A DNA stretch of 64,000 bases from positions 19,977,930 through 20,041,929 of the forward strand of contig NC_082595.1 in assembly GCF_030936135.1 (NCBI RefSeq), written 5' to 3'. A model generated the notes under the pieces. It worked only from the letters and a program-made list of their open reading frames with translations, did no database searches and was not told where the DNA came from. The DNA is from Gavia stellata. Taxonomy: Eukaryota; Chordata; Aves; Gaviiformes; Gaviidae. This document shows, in pieces, positions 11,251-22,600 of this stretch. The stretch's first letter is position 1. The number at the start of each line of letters is the position of its first letter. The position numbers and the translations under genes are program-made.

Positions 11251-11420
11251 GGAAGCTGCCGCCGCCACCGCCCTGCCCGCTACAGCCCAGCCCAGCTCGG
11301 CACGGCCCCGCGGAAGGTGGGGTTTCGGCGGGCAGGATGTACGAACAAAGCTGGGAAGGCGGTGGGAGGGGAAATTAAAGGCGCAGCGGCCGCTCACAGC
11401 GATCGGGAAGGGATTTCCCG
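11251..11420 (-). promoter_or_regulatory. CAPN11: Probable CAPN11 noncoding exon 1 and promoter (CpG-rich)
   Basis: Read on the minus strand, GGCGGCAGCTTCC is followed by donor GTAAGT, giving an exon end at 11251. The surrounding 11.05-11.6 kb is dense in CpG and G/C runs, unlike flanking DNA. The first coding exon starts in UTR, so an upstream noncoding exon is required and this is the best placed candidate. The transcription start is not fixed; the right boundary given is nominal. Confidence 0.5.
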
Positions 11421-11681
11421 GGGCTGCTGGCGCGGTCCTGGCTGCTGTCACCCCCTCCCAGCTCCCGGGGATGGAGGGGTAGCGCCGGGCTGGGCGGGCT
11501 CCTTCCACCTTTGCTCCGAGGAAAAGGCTCGGTGCACACGGAAACCGGGGCTGGAAAGAGAAGAGGAAGCGACTTTCCACTGGGAAAGGGTTTGGGGGTG
11601 ACATGGCACTGCCCCACGCTGCTGACACCCCAGCTTAACTGGGTGAAGCTCTACGCTGCACCTCGTCCCAGGGCTTGTTGA

Positions 11682-12269
11682 CCTGGTGCCAGGGCTGAGC
11701 ACGGTGGTACCAACGGGTGTCACCCACTGTTGGGTCTCTTCTCCTTCCCTCGTGCCTGGCGAGGCTGTGCCCGCACCACCTCGCTCCGGCAAGCCCTGGC
11801 AGTCACGGCCGGCACCCACCCCGTCAGCTGCCCCTTGCTGCTGGGTGCCGGCAGGGCCTATCCCCAGCAGATCCCACCCCGAGCAGGTCCCCCTGCCCTG
11901 GGGCTGCCCGTGCGTGCCCTCTGTGACTCACAGTGCGGCTATGCTGGGTGGTGCCGTTGCTGACAGGCATGGCCACAGCGGGGGTAGGCACAGCACCGCA
12001 CAGCCCAGCGTGGTGCAACATGGCTTTGTCTGGCGTGGCCCAGAATGGACTGGCACAGCTTGGCCTGGTGTGGCGTAGCCCAGCATGGCCAACACGGCTC
12101 AGCACAGCATGGCTTGCCCTGGCCCCACCTGCCCCAGCCCTGGGAAGAAGCTCTGCACTGCCATCCTCCTGGTGCCAGGGCTGAACATGGTGATCCCAAT
12201 GGGTGTCACCAACTGTGGGGCTCCTTCTCCTCCCCTCATGCCTGGTTGCAGCTGGGGAGGCTGTGCCTG
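11682..12269. repeat. Diverged direct repeat pair flanking a degenerate minisatellite
   Basis: The two arms share ctggtgccagggctga, then ca(c/t)ggtg, then cca a(c/t)gggtgtcacc and a matching ttctcctccc(c)tc(g/a)tgcctgg stretch, at 11682-11770 and 12168-12269. Between them, roughly 11960-12120 repeats short variants of cagcatggc/tggcgtggc. Arms differ at many sites, so the duplication is old. Family unknown. Confidence 0.7.
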
Positions 12270-12364
12270 TACTGTCCACTGCAGGAACTGGCATCCAGCT
12301 GCTCCCCCAGGCTTCACAGAGTGTCTGCTTTCTAACCCACCCTCCATGCCCTGGGGGGCAAATC

Positions 12365-12421
12365 CTTGCTAAGCAGGGAGCAGGTTGCACAATGCTTGCT
12401 AAGCAGGGAGCAGGTTGCACA
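12365..12421. repeat. 30-bp tandem duplication (two copies)
   Basis: The unit cttgctaagcagggagcagg plus ttgcacaatg occurs twice head to tail with almost no divergence (copies start at 12365 and 12395). A recent local duplication in intergenic DNA. Confidence 0.9.
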
Positions 12422-14079
12422 CGGGATCAGGAGCTGTGTCCCTTGCCTGAGGGAAGGGCAACCAGGACATTCAAAACCAGCTGTAGCATGGTCCTACTGC
12501 CACACCCACAAGGGAATTCTCTGGTCCTGGCCAGGACCCACCGGAGCTGCCCTGTCTGCGTCCCCACCTAGGAGACCCCACCACAGTCAGCTTGTTCTGC
12601 CCACCCTGGCACAGAGGAGGCTTGGGGGTGCTCTGCTCCAGGGTGCTGCAGCAGCCGCTCCATCTTACCCTCAGCCAGAAGGCGGCTGCGTCACTGCTCA
12701 CAGGCTGGAAGCGTAGGGGCGTCCTTGCTGGGGTCACCAGCCAGCTCTGTGCCGAGCTGCAGGCAGCAACATGCTTTCAGACAAGGAGCAAGCAGATCTG
12801 CAATGCCAGGGCTTGTTCCTGCTTTGGGCTTGTGCCTGCATGGCTCTGCCAGCTTTTTCTCTGGCCTTGACCACCACTGACCACTCTGTCTGCTCAGATC
12901 CACCCAGGACAGTGCCCATCCTTGTTGTGACCCCATTCTCCTCCTGTTCCTCTCTTGCCTCATTACCCCTCAGTGGCCTTTAAAGCCGCTTTCACAGCTG
13001 ACTCTCCTGGGGTAGGAGACAGCTCCCGTGTAATCCTGTCACGCAGGCTGCCCCTTCTGCTTGGGAGCAGTTTCCGTCAAACGCCTGCACAAATACCTGT
13101 GCAATTTCCTTGTTCCCTTCCCTCAAGCCTCCTTTTGCAGTGATGCCTGTAGGGACTTGGCAGCGGGCACCGTTCTTTTGGTCTTTGGTTCTCTTTGTCT
13201 GTGCCCAGGTGTTGCCTCTTCCTGGTCCTTTGGCTGTGGGCTGCCAGGGGAAGGAAAGCTTTTTGTCCCCTGCTCACACTGTGCCGCTGGCACATGAAGC
13301 CACAGAGCCTAAACACAGCAAGGTGGGAATGGAGCTGGGAGCCTGGGGTCACTCGTTCATCTCTCAGAGGCCTGCCTCACACCTTGCCTCTCCATTGCAC
13401 CATTCTCTGAGCAACAGCCACTGTACGCAAGTTAATGAGCATGCAGCAGCTGCCTGGGAACCACCCCAGCTCCAGCCTGCACTGGAGAGCAGCAGGGAGC
13501 AGTCCCAGGGGCTGGCTGCTTGCTGCCTGCCCCTGTGCTTAGGGGATGGCTGAGCTACAAGCAGCATCACACAGCAGGAAAGTGCTGCCAGTCAAGCTGC
13601 GCTCCAGGGTAGACCTGGAGCACCCCTCACCTTTTCCCAAGGGTTTAGCTGTCTACCCAAACCAGGCTAGGAAACACGTTCCTGGATGGAAATGGCAGGA
13701 GCGGCCATCTAAATTGCTATTGGGACCATAGGGTTGGGCTGACATCTGCCACTGAGGCTACCAGCAAAACTCCCCTCCCACACCGTTCCCAAAGCATCTT
13801 CCCCCATCCCAGTCTCAGTGCACATAGCTCCCCATCCACCTGCTTCTAGCAGCAAAGCCTTTGATGCCTCTGCAAGCCGGAGAGAGAGCCCACTTGGGCT
13901 GGAAGAGCCTGTGAGCCACGGCTGGGGTCCTGGCAGCAGGGCAGGGCTTGTGCTCACACATGGGGAGCCCACAACCCCCCCACTCCTTTTGCACGGCGCA
14001 TGCTCCTGCATCCCTGCTGCAGCTGGGGTCCTCTCCTCCCAGGTCCCAGCCCCCAACCCACACCACAAAGAAAAGACTG

Positions 14080-16472
14080 CAAGAACAATAGCTCCTTTTT
14101 TTTCTCCTTTTTTCTTTTGTACACAAATATATACAGGGTATTATACACATCTCTACACAGACAGTGCCACTCAGAACACACATCTCTCCAAAGGCAGAGC
14201 CCCAACAGCTGCAGAGGCAGCCCCGGGCCACAGCCGTACCTACAGGGACTGGAACATCGCAGCCCACCTGCTGGACTGGGGGCAAGAGTGGGAGGTGGGT
14301 GCAAGAATAGGGAAGCAGGATCAACATCCTCCCTGCCCCAGCCTGGGAGCGGACCAGGAGCTCTCAGCTCACATGCTCATTTCATTTCTAGCCCATCCCT
14401 GGAGGGGATGGGTGACACTCACCGTGCCCCTCTGCACCCACATGTGCTCCAGCCCCAGCTGAGCCCTGGGAGCCAGGGTGGCCTGCCCTCCCTACACATT
14501 GAAGGCCCACATCTCTTCCCCTCCATCCCCCCTTTCCTCTGGGCGTGGGATTCCTATAGAGAGGTGTACAGGAAAGTCAGCTATGTCTTCCCTGGAGCAG
14601 CCCCCTGCCTGTTCTGTGTGTCCAGCTCCCTTCCTCTAATGCAGGGCAAGGGGGAGAAAAGCCATGGGATATGACTGACCTTCCCCAGAGCAGAGCTGGG
14701 CAGGGCTGACCTTTCACTTGGTTCATGTCTATTAAAGTGCTTGGAGCTCAAGGGCCAGCATGGGTGATTGAAAAGGTAAATGACTGTCCCCTTCCACCCA
14801 GCCACGTCAGACCCTGGAGGGCACGGCCCCAGCAAGCCAGTGCAGCACCCACAGATGACAGGCAAAGGGATGGTGGTAGTGTCCGCAATGAGCACCGAAC
14901 AGGATGGTGGCGGGGGTTGAGGGAAATAAATATAGCTCAATAGCAGGGAGATTTATTATTTTCCTTTACATTTTACACAAGGGGAGGGGGGGAGCAATTG
15001 AGGGCAACTGATCCTGATCAGAAACCTCCTCAAAAAGAGCCTTTAAACAGGGTCAGACCTCCCTGCAGGTGGCAGGAGCTCCTGTCCACCTCTCCCATCC
15101 ATCCTGTCCCCTGCCTGCCTCTGGGACACGGCTACTGCCAGGAAGGGGGCAAAGGCAGAGATAGGAGAGGAACAGCCCCCCTCTCTCAGGCTGCGTGGTG
15201 GCAGGGGAGCCTACACCCTGTCAGGGCAGGTGAAGAAAGCCAGCACAGCCCCACGAGGCTTTTGTGCTCCTAAAGATGGTGGTCTTGCTTGGAAAGGGCT
15301 CCTGGGGCTGCTCTCCCAGGGCTCCCTGCCTCTCTGATCACCTCAGCTGGGGGAAGACCCTGCAGCAGCTCAGGGAAGGCAGCCCATGGGGCCCTGTCAC
15401 AACCAGGCAGCACCGACCCTGCAGAGTGCTGAGGGCCTGCGGTCTAGGACCCTTTGCCCCCTCTCCCTAGCACCCAGGAGACCCCCAACACAGCCCCCCT
15501 GCTCCCAGGCCTGACCCTGCTGTGCAGGCACAGGGCAGCAAAGGGAGCTGCGGTACCATGTGGGGGTCAGGTTGATTTGTTTGAAAGGGGAGTACAATGT
15601 GCAAAAAAAAAAAAAAAGCCACTTAAAATGATGCTGCAATCCCCTGCCTGTGCCCCTGGGGGAGGAGGGGACAGGACCTGGGGGAGAGGCTGCCTGCACC
15701 TCCTCCTGCCCATGAGAAATGCCCTCAGCACCCCTTACCCTGCAAGGGGCTGCTCAGCTCACACCAACCCCATGCCCCTTCCCTGGGGTGATGATGCCTC
15801 TGACTGCAAGGCCAGGCTGTCACCTTCCCTGTGGGGGGAGGTCTCTGTCACCACCCCAGGCGCCTGGCCCAAGCTCCTGACATGCTACACCAAGGGGATG
15901 CTGCAAGGGGTTAAGAAAGGGCACACATGGGCACAGGGAGAAGGTGCAACAAAAGCCACCCCTCCTCCCTAGGGGGGGACTTCCAATACACTAACTAAAG
16001 CTTTTTGTTTGTCACCTTCCTGTAAATCTAATAAATTATTAGTGTTTCTCACCAGGAGGATGGGGGACAGAGAGACCTGCTGAGGAGCCCCCAAAGGTTC
16101 CCCTTGCACCCCTCCCCACAAGGCACCCAGCCTTCCTCCTCCCTGCAGCTCCAGAGCAGCACCATGGGGATCACAGTCCCCCTCCTCCCCAGACCCTGGG
16201 GTTTTGGGGTCCAGGGACACCTTAAAGAAGGTAGCTAGTAAAGAGCATGCCCGAGGAGCTGTGGGGCCGATGCAGGGGTGGAGGGGCAGGGAAATGGAGA
16301 GCTTGCGGCAGGGCCCCTGCCCTCACTGAAGGCAGCAGCGCCGGGGTGGGTGGGCAAGGGCAGTGGCCAGCACCCTCCGTGCCTCTCCCTAGGTCGGTGC
16401 CTCTCCCTAGGTCTCCATGGGCACAGCCTGCCCCGCTCCTGTGCCTCCTTCCCCTCCCTCCCTCCAAGGTCC
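14080..16472 (-). other. TMEM63B: TMEM63B 3' UTR (proposed extent)
   Basis: Follows the TAG stop at 16473-16475 on the minus strand. Two AT-rich islands in otherwise GC-rich DNA look like transcript ends: one with AATAAA on the minus strand at 14952-14957 (UTR of about 1.5 kb), and one at 14080-14160 reading TGTATATATTTGTGTAC on the minus strand but lacking a canonical hexamer. Minus-strand poly(T) occurs at 15603-15617. No exon of another gene is seen here. Confidence 0.5.
14952..14957 (-). terminator. Candidate TMEM63B polyadenylation signal (AATAAA)
   Basis: The minus strand reads GGAAAATAATAAATCTCC, a canonical hexamer in an AT-rich pocket about 1.5 kb past the stop codon. It is the first AATAAA I noticed downstream on this strand. 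Cleavage site not determined. Confidence 0.45.
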
Positions 16473-16637
16473 CTACTGGTGGATCTCGTTCTCTATCAGG
16501 CTGTCTTCACACGACTGGAAATCCGTGTCATTCATGCCATCTGCGTTGATGAGCTCCTCGTCTTGCGACCCCTGCTCCTCTGACTCGGTGGCTTCGCCCT
16601 CCGGCGAGGAGTCCTGCAGCACTTGGGCGATGTACTT
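16473..16637 (-). CDS. TMEM63B: TMEM63B coding exon 23 (C-terminus and stop, residues 776-829)
   Basis: Encodes [10 protein letters not shown], an acidic Glu/Ser stretch, then [19 protein letters not shown] and TAG (16475-16473). The last 18 residues match human exactly, which fixes the stop and reading frame. The acidic stretch is shorter than in human. Confidence 0.96.
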   Translation of the reverse strand, partial: KYIAQVLQDSSPEGEATESEEQGSQDEELINADGMNDTDFQSCEDSLIENEIHQ

Positions 16638-19600
16638 CTGCCGGGCCACACAGGGGGTGGGTGAGGAGTGGGGGAGAACAGAAACACATGTGAGCCTGCG
16701 GGGCTTCTCACGGCAGCAGAGTACAACACGCAAAGCACCATGCAAGAGGTTGAGCACGGGGATATGCTAGGAGGGCGAGGAATGGTCCAGACTCCATGGG
16801 ATGTAGTGGGACACGGGGTAAAAGCAGGGCTGGCTTGGCCCTGCAACAGTGGATGTGCCAAACTCCAGCATTCTGGGACAGGCAGCACTCCCAGGGAGCC
16901 AGGGCTGGTAGAGCATGGGGCTTCTCAGCTCTTTGGAGCCCATGTGGACTGGAAGACTGTGCTCCCTTTTTTGCCAGTGGACATGTCCTTCTGAGGCTGT
17001 GCCTGCCTCCTATGGGGAATCTCCTTTTGGAGAGACACTGCTGCCCTTAGGTACATGGAGACTGGGAAGGAGCCTGGATTACACGTGCACACCCCAGCGC
17101 TGCTCTCCCAAGGAAGCAGGAGGCTCTGCTTTACCCCACCTCTGCATGTATCCCCTGAACAGCTCTGCACAGACCCCAACTAGAAAAATCTCATGGTGGA
17201 AGGAAGCAGGTGGAATGAGCTGGCAAGCCAAGGAGAAGTTCAGAAAACCGACTCTGAGATGTCAGAGTTCGGCAAGGGAGGGGAGAGTCGCCAAAGCACT
17301 TTCATGGCCTTCAAGACAATGCCCACAGAGACCCCTTTCCGTGGCACTAGGACCAGCCCAGTGGGTGACAGCCTTTGCTGCCAGGCAAGTGTGTAAAGAT
17401 GCAGAATGAGAAGGGAGACTGACCCAGCTGGATTCATTGTCCCAGCCAAGAGAGGGGCCGAAAGTAAATGCACAGTGTCTGAGAGGCAACAGGAAAGGGT
17501 TGTGCGTGCGTGTGTGGGGGGGTTACACTTCATCGCCCAGCTCAGGTGAGGGGCACAGTGCCCCACGCTTGCCTCCCACCTTCACTAGGAGACTCCAGGT
17601 GCTGCCTCAGAGAAGTGAGGAGCGAGATACAAGGAGTCACCTCCCCTTTCCCAAACCCAGGTAAGGATCACGGCAGGGCATGGAGGTGGGCAGAGGGACT
17701 CACAGCTGATTTGGGAGCTGGCAGACTGGTGGCAGGTCTCCCATTCTGCCTGTTTTCTATGGTGTCCACCTCTGTGTGGTCAATCTGGAGAGGAAAGAAG
17801 AAATTGAGAGACTTCTGGGGCAACACGTTTGCTGTCCCACCACAGGAGCAGCATACAGGCAGCAGGGACAGCCTTGGGATGTCCCCTCTGTGAAGCCAGG
17901 GTTGAGAGGCTCTGCTGGGGAGCAGGCTGGGACCCCCCCAGAGCCCCTGCTGTTTTACAGCTGAGCTGTGCTCCCAAGGAGAAGGGTCCCACACCTCCAC
18001 CCAGCACTCCATCTCACCTTGTAGTTGTGAGCGCTGAGGTATTTAAAGTGCCCGAAGCAGACGTGACACAGGCAGATCACAATGGTGATCACAAGGACCA
18101 CGAAAGTGAACATGGAAGTGGGGGCCAGGAACCCTGGGGCAAAGAAAAACCAAAGTGGTGGTGTCAGAGGAACTCTGATTGTGCTCTGTGGCTGGGGGCT
18201 GCCAGAACCACAGCCCAGCCAGGGAACCGACTCTGCAGGAGGCCGGGGGATGGCATCCCAGCCCAGTGCTCACCTGTGCGCATGGTGGAGAAGAAGAGAA
18301 GCCAGAAGAGGCAGAGGATGGGGGCTGCCACCACCTGGTTCACAGCCCCTGAATGGATCTTCTTGTCCAGCTTGGCAGGCAGGTAAGCATAATACAGGTT
18401 GTATCGGTCCACCAGGTGCTTAAGCAGCATGTACATGAGCCCTGGGAGAAAGGGGAGGGATGCCAGCAGAGAGGGGAGTCAACCTCTGTCCCAGTACCTT
18501 CAATAAAGGGAATATAGGGAATCTCCCCCAACCCACCGGCCTCCCTCCCAGAGTCCTCCCCCAGCCTCCGATGCAGGGAAGCAGAGGGGTATCACTTACC
18601 AAAGGGGACAATGATGGGGCAGGTGATGCTGTATGTCATGACCACAGTGAAGACGCACATCATCCAGGCGTAAGCAGCCCCAAACTGGAACTCGTAGGCC
18701 TGGTGCTACAAGAGGGAACAGAGACAAGTCAGCATGAACTTGGGAGCTCAGTGACACATCCAGCTGTACACACAGCATTGAGTGAGCCCCCAAGTATGGG
18801 GGCCCCATTGCAGTGCTCCCAGCCCTGGGCAGAGGCCACAACCTGTCCCCGCCACGTACTCGCTTGACATTCCTCCGCTCGGCGGCTGAGCGGGCCAGGC
18901 AGAGGCGTATCATGTACATGAGCAAGCCGGGGATGCGCAACAGGTCCATGGCGTTCCCGATGAAGGCAGAGGCAATGACATAGTTGACAAAGAAGGCCCC
19001 GTTGTCCGGCAGGAACACACACCTGGGAAGGCACAGTGAGAGCAGGCTGCAGGAGGTGCTCCCCCCTTGCAGGGCAGCAGCCGGGAGTCTCCAGTATCTT
19101 TGGATGCCAAAAAGAACCTCCCCCCGTTGCAAAGAAGGGCCATCTGCCCAGCTCCACTTACTCAAATCGCACGGCAGCTTCGGCAAGGAATTTTTTGTCA
19201 AACAACCAGCGGAAAAACACATCCAAGCTGTGGGGGAGAGGAGCAAGAAGAAAAGAGGAACAGTCAGAAGCAGTGATATACAGATATGCACATGCAAATA
19301 TGTGGAAGCTGCTCTAGAAAGACCCAAACCTCTGACCATAGACTGTTTTGTTCTCTCTTGGAATGTGTCACCAGCAATTATGTAAATCAGACACTGGGAA
19401 AAACAGTGTGGCACCTAAAAAGGTGCCCACTCTCATGTGTCGTCTTCTCCCTTTGCCCTGATCCTATCAGTAAAGTATTTTCCTCTCCTCTCTGTTTGGG
19501 CACAACATCCATGCAAGGAACAGGTTACTGACTCTACAGAAGAAACTGGTTAGGTAAAAAGTACCATCCCATACAGAGATTAAAAAATCCTTTAGAAGAG

Positions 19601-22600
19601 ACAAATCCCATTTTCCTCGATTCTGATTTTTTGATATAAAACCATGTAATCCTGCAGCACCTTGGGTACTGGTGGAGTACAGAGCTCCACATGCAACAGC
19701 AGTGGGACTGTGTCCTCAGAAGGAAGAGTGGTCTGTTTAACAGTATCCAGTCAAAATGCAAACCTCCCGAGAGCATCACCTGCCTAGGTAGTAAGGTTAT
19801 AAGCAACAAGGCATTTTTAATCTGGCTGAGAAACATTGCTGTAGTCACTCATCCTTATACCTCTATCAGAGGGCTCGTCTACTCTCAGGAGCTGTGCGAC
19901 TTAGCCACTGAGGGGCTGTATCCCGAATCCTGAATTTAGGGGGGTGTAGATTCCCCACCCCACAATGTGTAAGTAACTCTCTACCACAGTAAGGAGCCCC
20001 CATCCCACTCCCATCTCCCGTTTTTCCTTCCTCACACTGCTTCCCTACACGGCCACTGTTCAGCGCTGGGAGCCCATGCCAATGGCTGGCAGTTGATGCA
20101 CTGCTGTTTGCCACAGAGCATTTTCTATAACCCCTGCAGGAAGATTTGGGGCTCATATCCAGACAGATCAGTATTTCTGCAGCCTACACATAGCAATCCC
20201 ACCCAGCCAAGCAGCGCAACTTACTCAGTTCTGGCTCAAATGAGGAATTTGCTAGATTGGTGCAAAATTCGGAGTGCACGCTGAGCACAGAGGTGGGGAG
20301 TTCCTCCTTCACCAGCAGACCTTGGGCAGACTTTTCACATGTGTTCACCAACCATGCTAGTTTTTGCCGTGTTATTTGTAACACCAAGGCACATGTTAAT
20401 GCACCTTCAGATTGATTCAACAAGCTCCTAGGGATCCAACCAGGTATGGTCTGGCCCCCCAACCAGAACTAAATGCCACCTCCCCAAGGGCACGGTGGCC
20501 ATGGCACTTGTGCAGCATGGAAAGGAAGTAGCGCAGAAGAACCAGGGGTGCATCTCAACCCTCCCCATGCTCCAGGTCTCTGCGCTTGCTTTTCCCCACA
20601 TTCAGCCCTACCTGCTCAGGCCCAGTGATGGCAGCAGCAAGACCATGAAGATGAGGAAGGTGTAACACTTGTGCATGGTTGTCCTGTTCTCTCCAGACCT
20701 GAGGGCAGAGAGGAGGCTGTTGACCTTTCACTGTCACCCTGCCAGCCCCAGGAGTGGTATCCCCATTGCTTTCTCATCAGAAAGCACTTCCCAGTGTCTA
20801 ATCCAAACCCCACCCTGTCCACTACTGGTACATGAATATGACCCATTTCCCTCCAGTGAGTCTGAGGTCTGTCTGTTCTCGAGTCTCAGTTCCTCCCTTG
20901 TCTCATGGGCTCTCCCAGCCCACGTATCTTTAGAGGACTCTTGGCAATCATCTCTCTTCACCTGCAATCCTCAGAGCTAGCAACATCCTCCCCACCAGTC
21001 TTTGCAACACAGAGCAGGAAACAAAGTTTACATCGCGCATACTGCTGGGAACGTGTCTCACAAGCAGCACATTTCTAGTGCTCTGCACTTCAGACACCTT
21101 CCTATGGCCAGAAGCCATAGCAGAACATGCCTCACAAGCAGCACATTTCTAGTGCTCTGCACTTCAAATACCTTCCCTATGGCTAGAAGCCATAGCAGCT
21201 AAGGCAATTTTCCCTTGGAAAAAGCTATGACTTACACGTAGGTACAGGCAAACCACCCCTGCCTGCTCATCTGAGCCAAGACTTCCCTCACTACTAGCAT
21301 TTCTCACAATGACCAGCCCCAACTCCTCCCAGCTTTCTTCTTGTTGTAGACCTATGTCAAGTTCTGCTCAGACAACCATGCTGCACAACAGCAGCTGAGG
21401 ATTGGCAGAACAGCTGTCCACAGCAGACCCCAGGTGTCCAAGAGGTGCAACGTAAGACCACGCTTGGAGTGGAAGACTGGAGTTCAAGCAGAAGGATCCA
21501 GCCAGGAGCTTTACATCAGTGAGAAGTGACTAGAGGCCAGGCAGCATGCTGGTACGACTAAGAACAGGCACTGGCTGTCCTTACCTGGTCCAGTGTGCTT
21601 CAAAGAAGGCAGAGTAATACACGATAGTGGGCAGCAGCGCAGAGAAGCACCACAGCAGCAGGGTGGGGAAGAACTGGGTGATGATAGGATTCTGTAATGA
21701 GGCAGAGAAGAGACCACGTGTTACACGGCGTGGCAGCTCTTGCTCCAGCCACAGGTACAGCTGCTTTTGCTGATGCTGAGTCCCCAGCACCGTGGCTGCC
21801 ACTGCACCCTGGCCAGGCTCAGCACCTCCCTCCCGGTCAGGCTGACAGGACGTGGGGAATGCTGACAATCTCTCTCGTTACCCCCTCCCTTGCAGGGGCT
21901 GTTGTGTCTCGGGACAGTTCACAGAATCACAGAATCACTAAGGTTGGAAAAGACCTGTAAGATCATCAAGTCCAACCATCAACCCAACAACACCATGCCC
22001 ATTAAACCATGTCCCACAATGCCAAGTCCACACGTTCCTTGAACACCTCCAGTGACGGTGACTCCACCACCTCCCTGGGCAGCCTGTTCCAATGCTTCAC
22101 CACTCTCTCCGTAAAGAGATTTTTCCTAATATCCAGCCTAAACCTCCCCTGGCACAACTTGAGGCCATTTCCTCTTGTCCTGTCACTAGTCACTTGGGAG
22201 AAGAGACCAGCACCCACCTCTCTGCAACCCCCTTTCAGGTAGTTGTAGAGAGCGATGAGGTCTCCCCTCAGCCTCCTCTTCTCCAGATGAACAACCCCAG
22301 TTCCCTCAGCCGCTCCTCATAAGCCTTGTGCTCCAGACCCCTCACCAGCTTTGTTGCCCTTCTCTGGACACACTCCAGCACCTCAATGTCCTTCTTGTAG
22401 AGAGGGGCCCAAAACTGAACACAGGATTCGAGGTGCGGCCTCACCAGAGCCGAGTACAGGGGCACGATCACCTCCCTACTCCCACTGGCCACACTGTTTC
22501 TGATACAGGCCAGGATGCTGTTGGCCTTCTTGGCCACCTGGGCACACTGCTGGCTCATCTTCAGCCGGCTGTCAATCAACACCCCCAGGTCCTTTTCTGC

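Larger units (their letters stand above)
11600..14079. other. Intergenic region between CAPN11 promoter and TMEM63B 3' end
   Basis: No gene seen on either strand. It holds a pair of diverged direct repeats (11682-11770 and 12168-12269), a degenerate GGC/CAGCATGG-type minisatellite between them (about 11960-12120), and a 30-bp tandem duplication at 12365-12421. The rest is C/T-rich without recognisable function. Confidence 0.65.
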
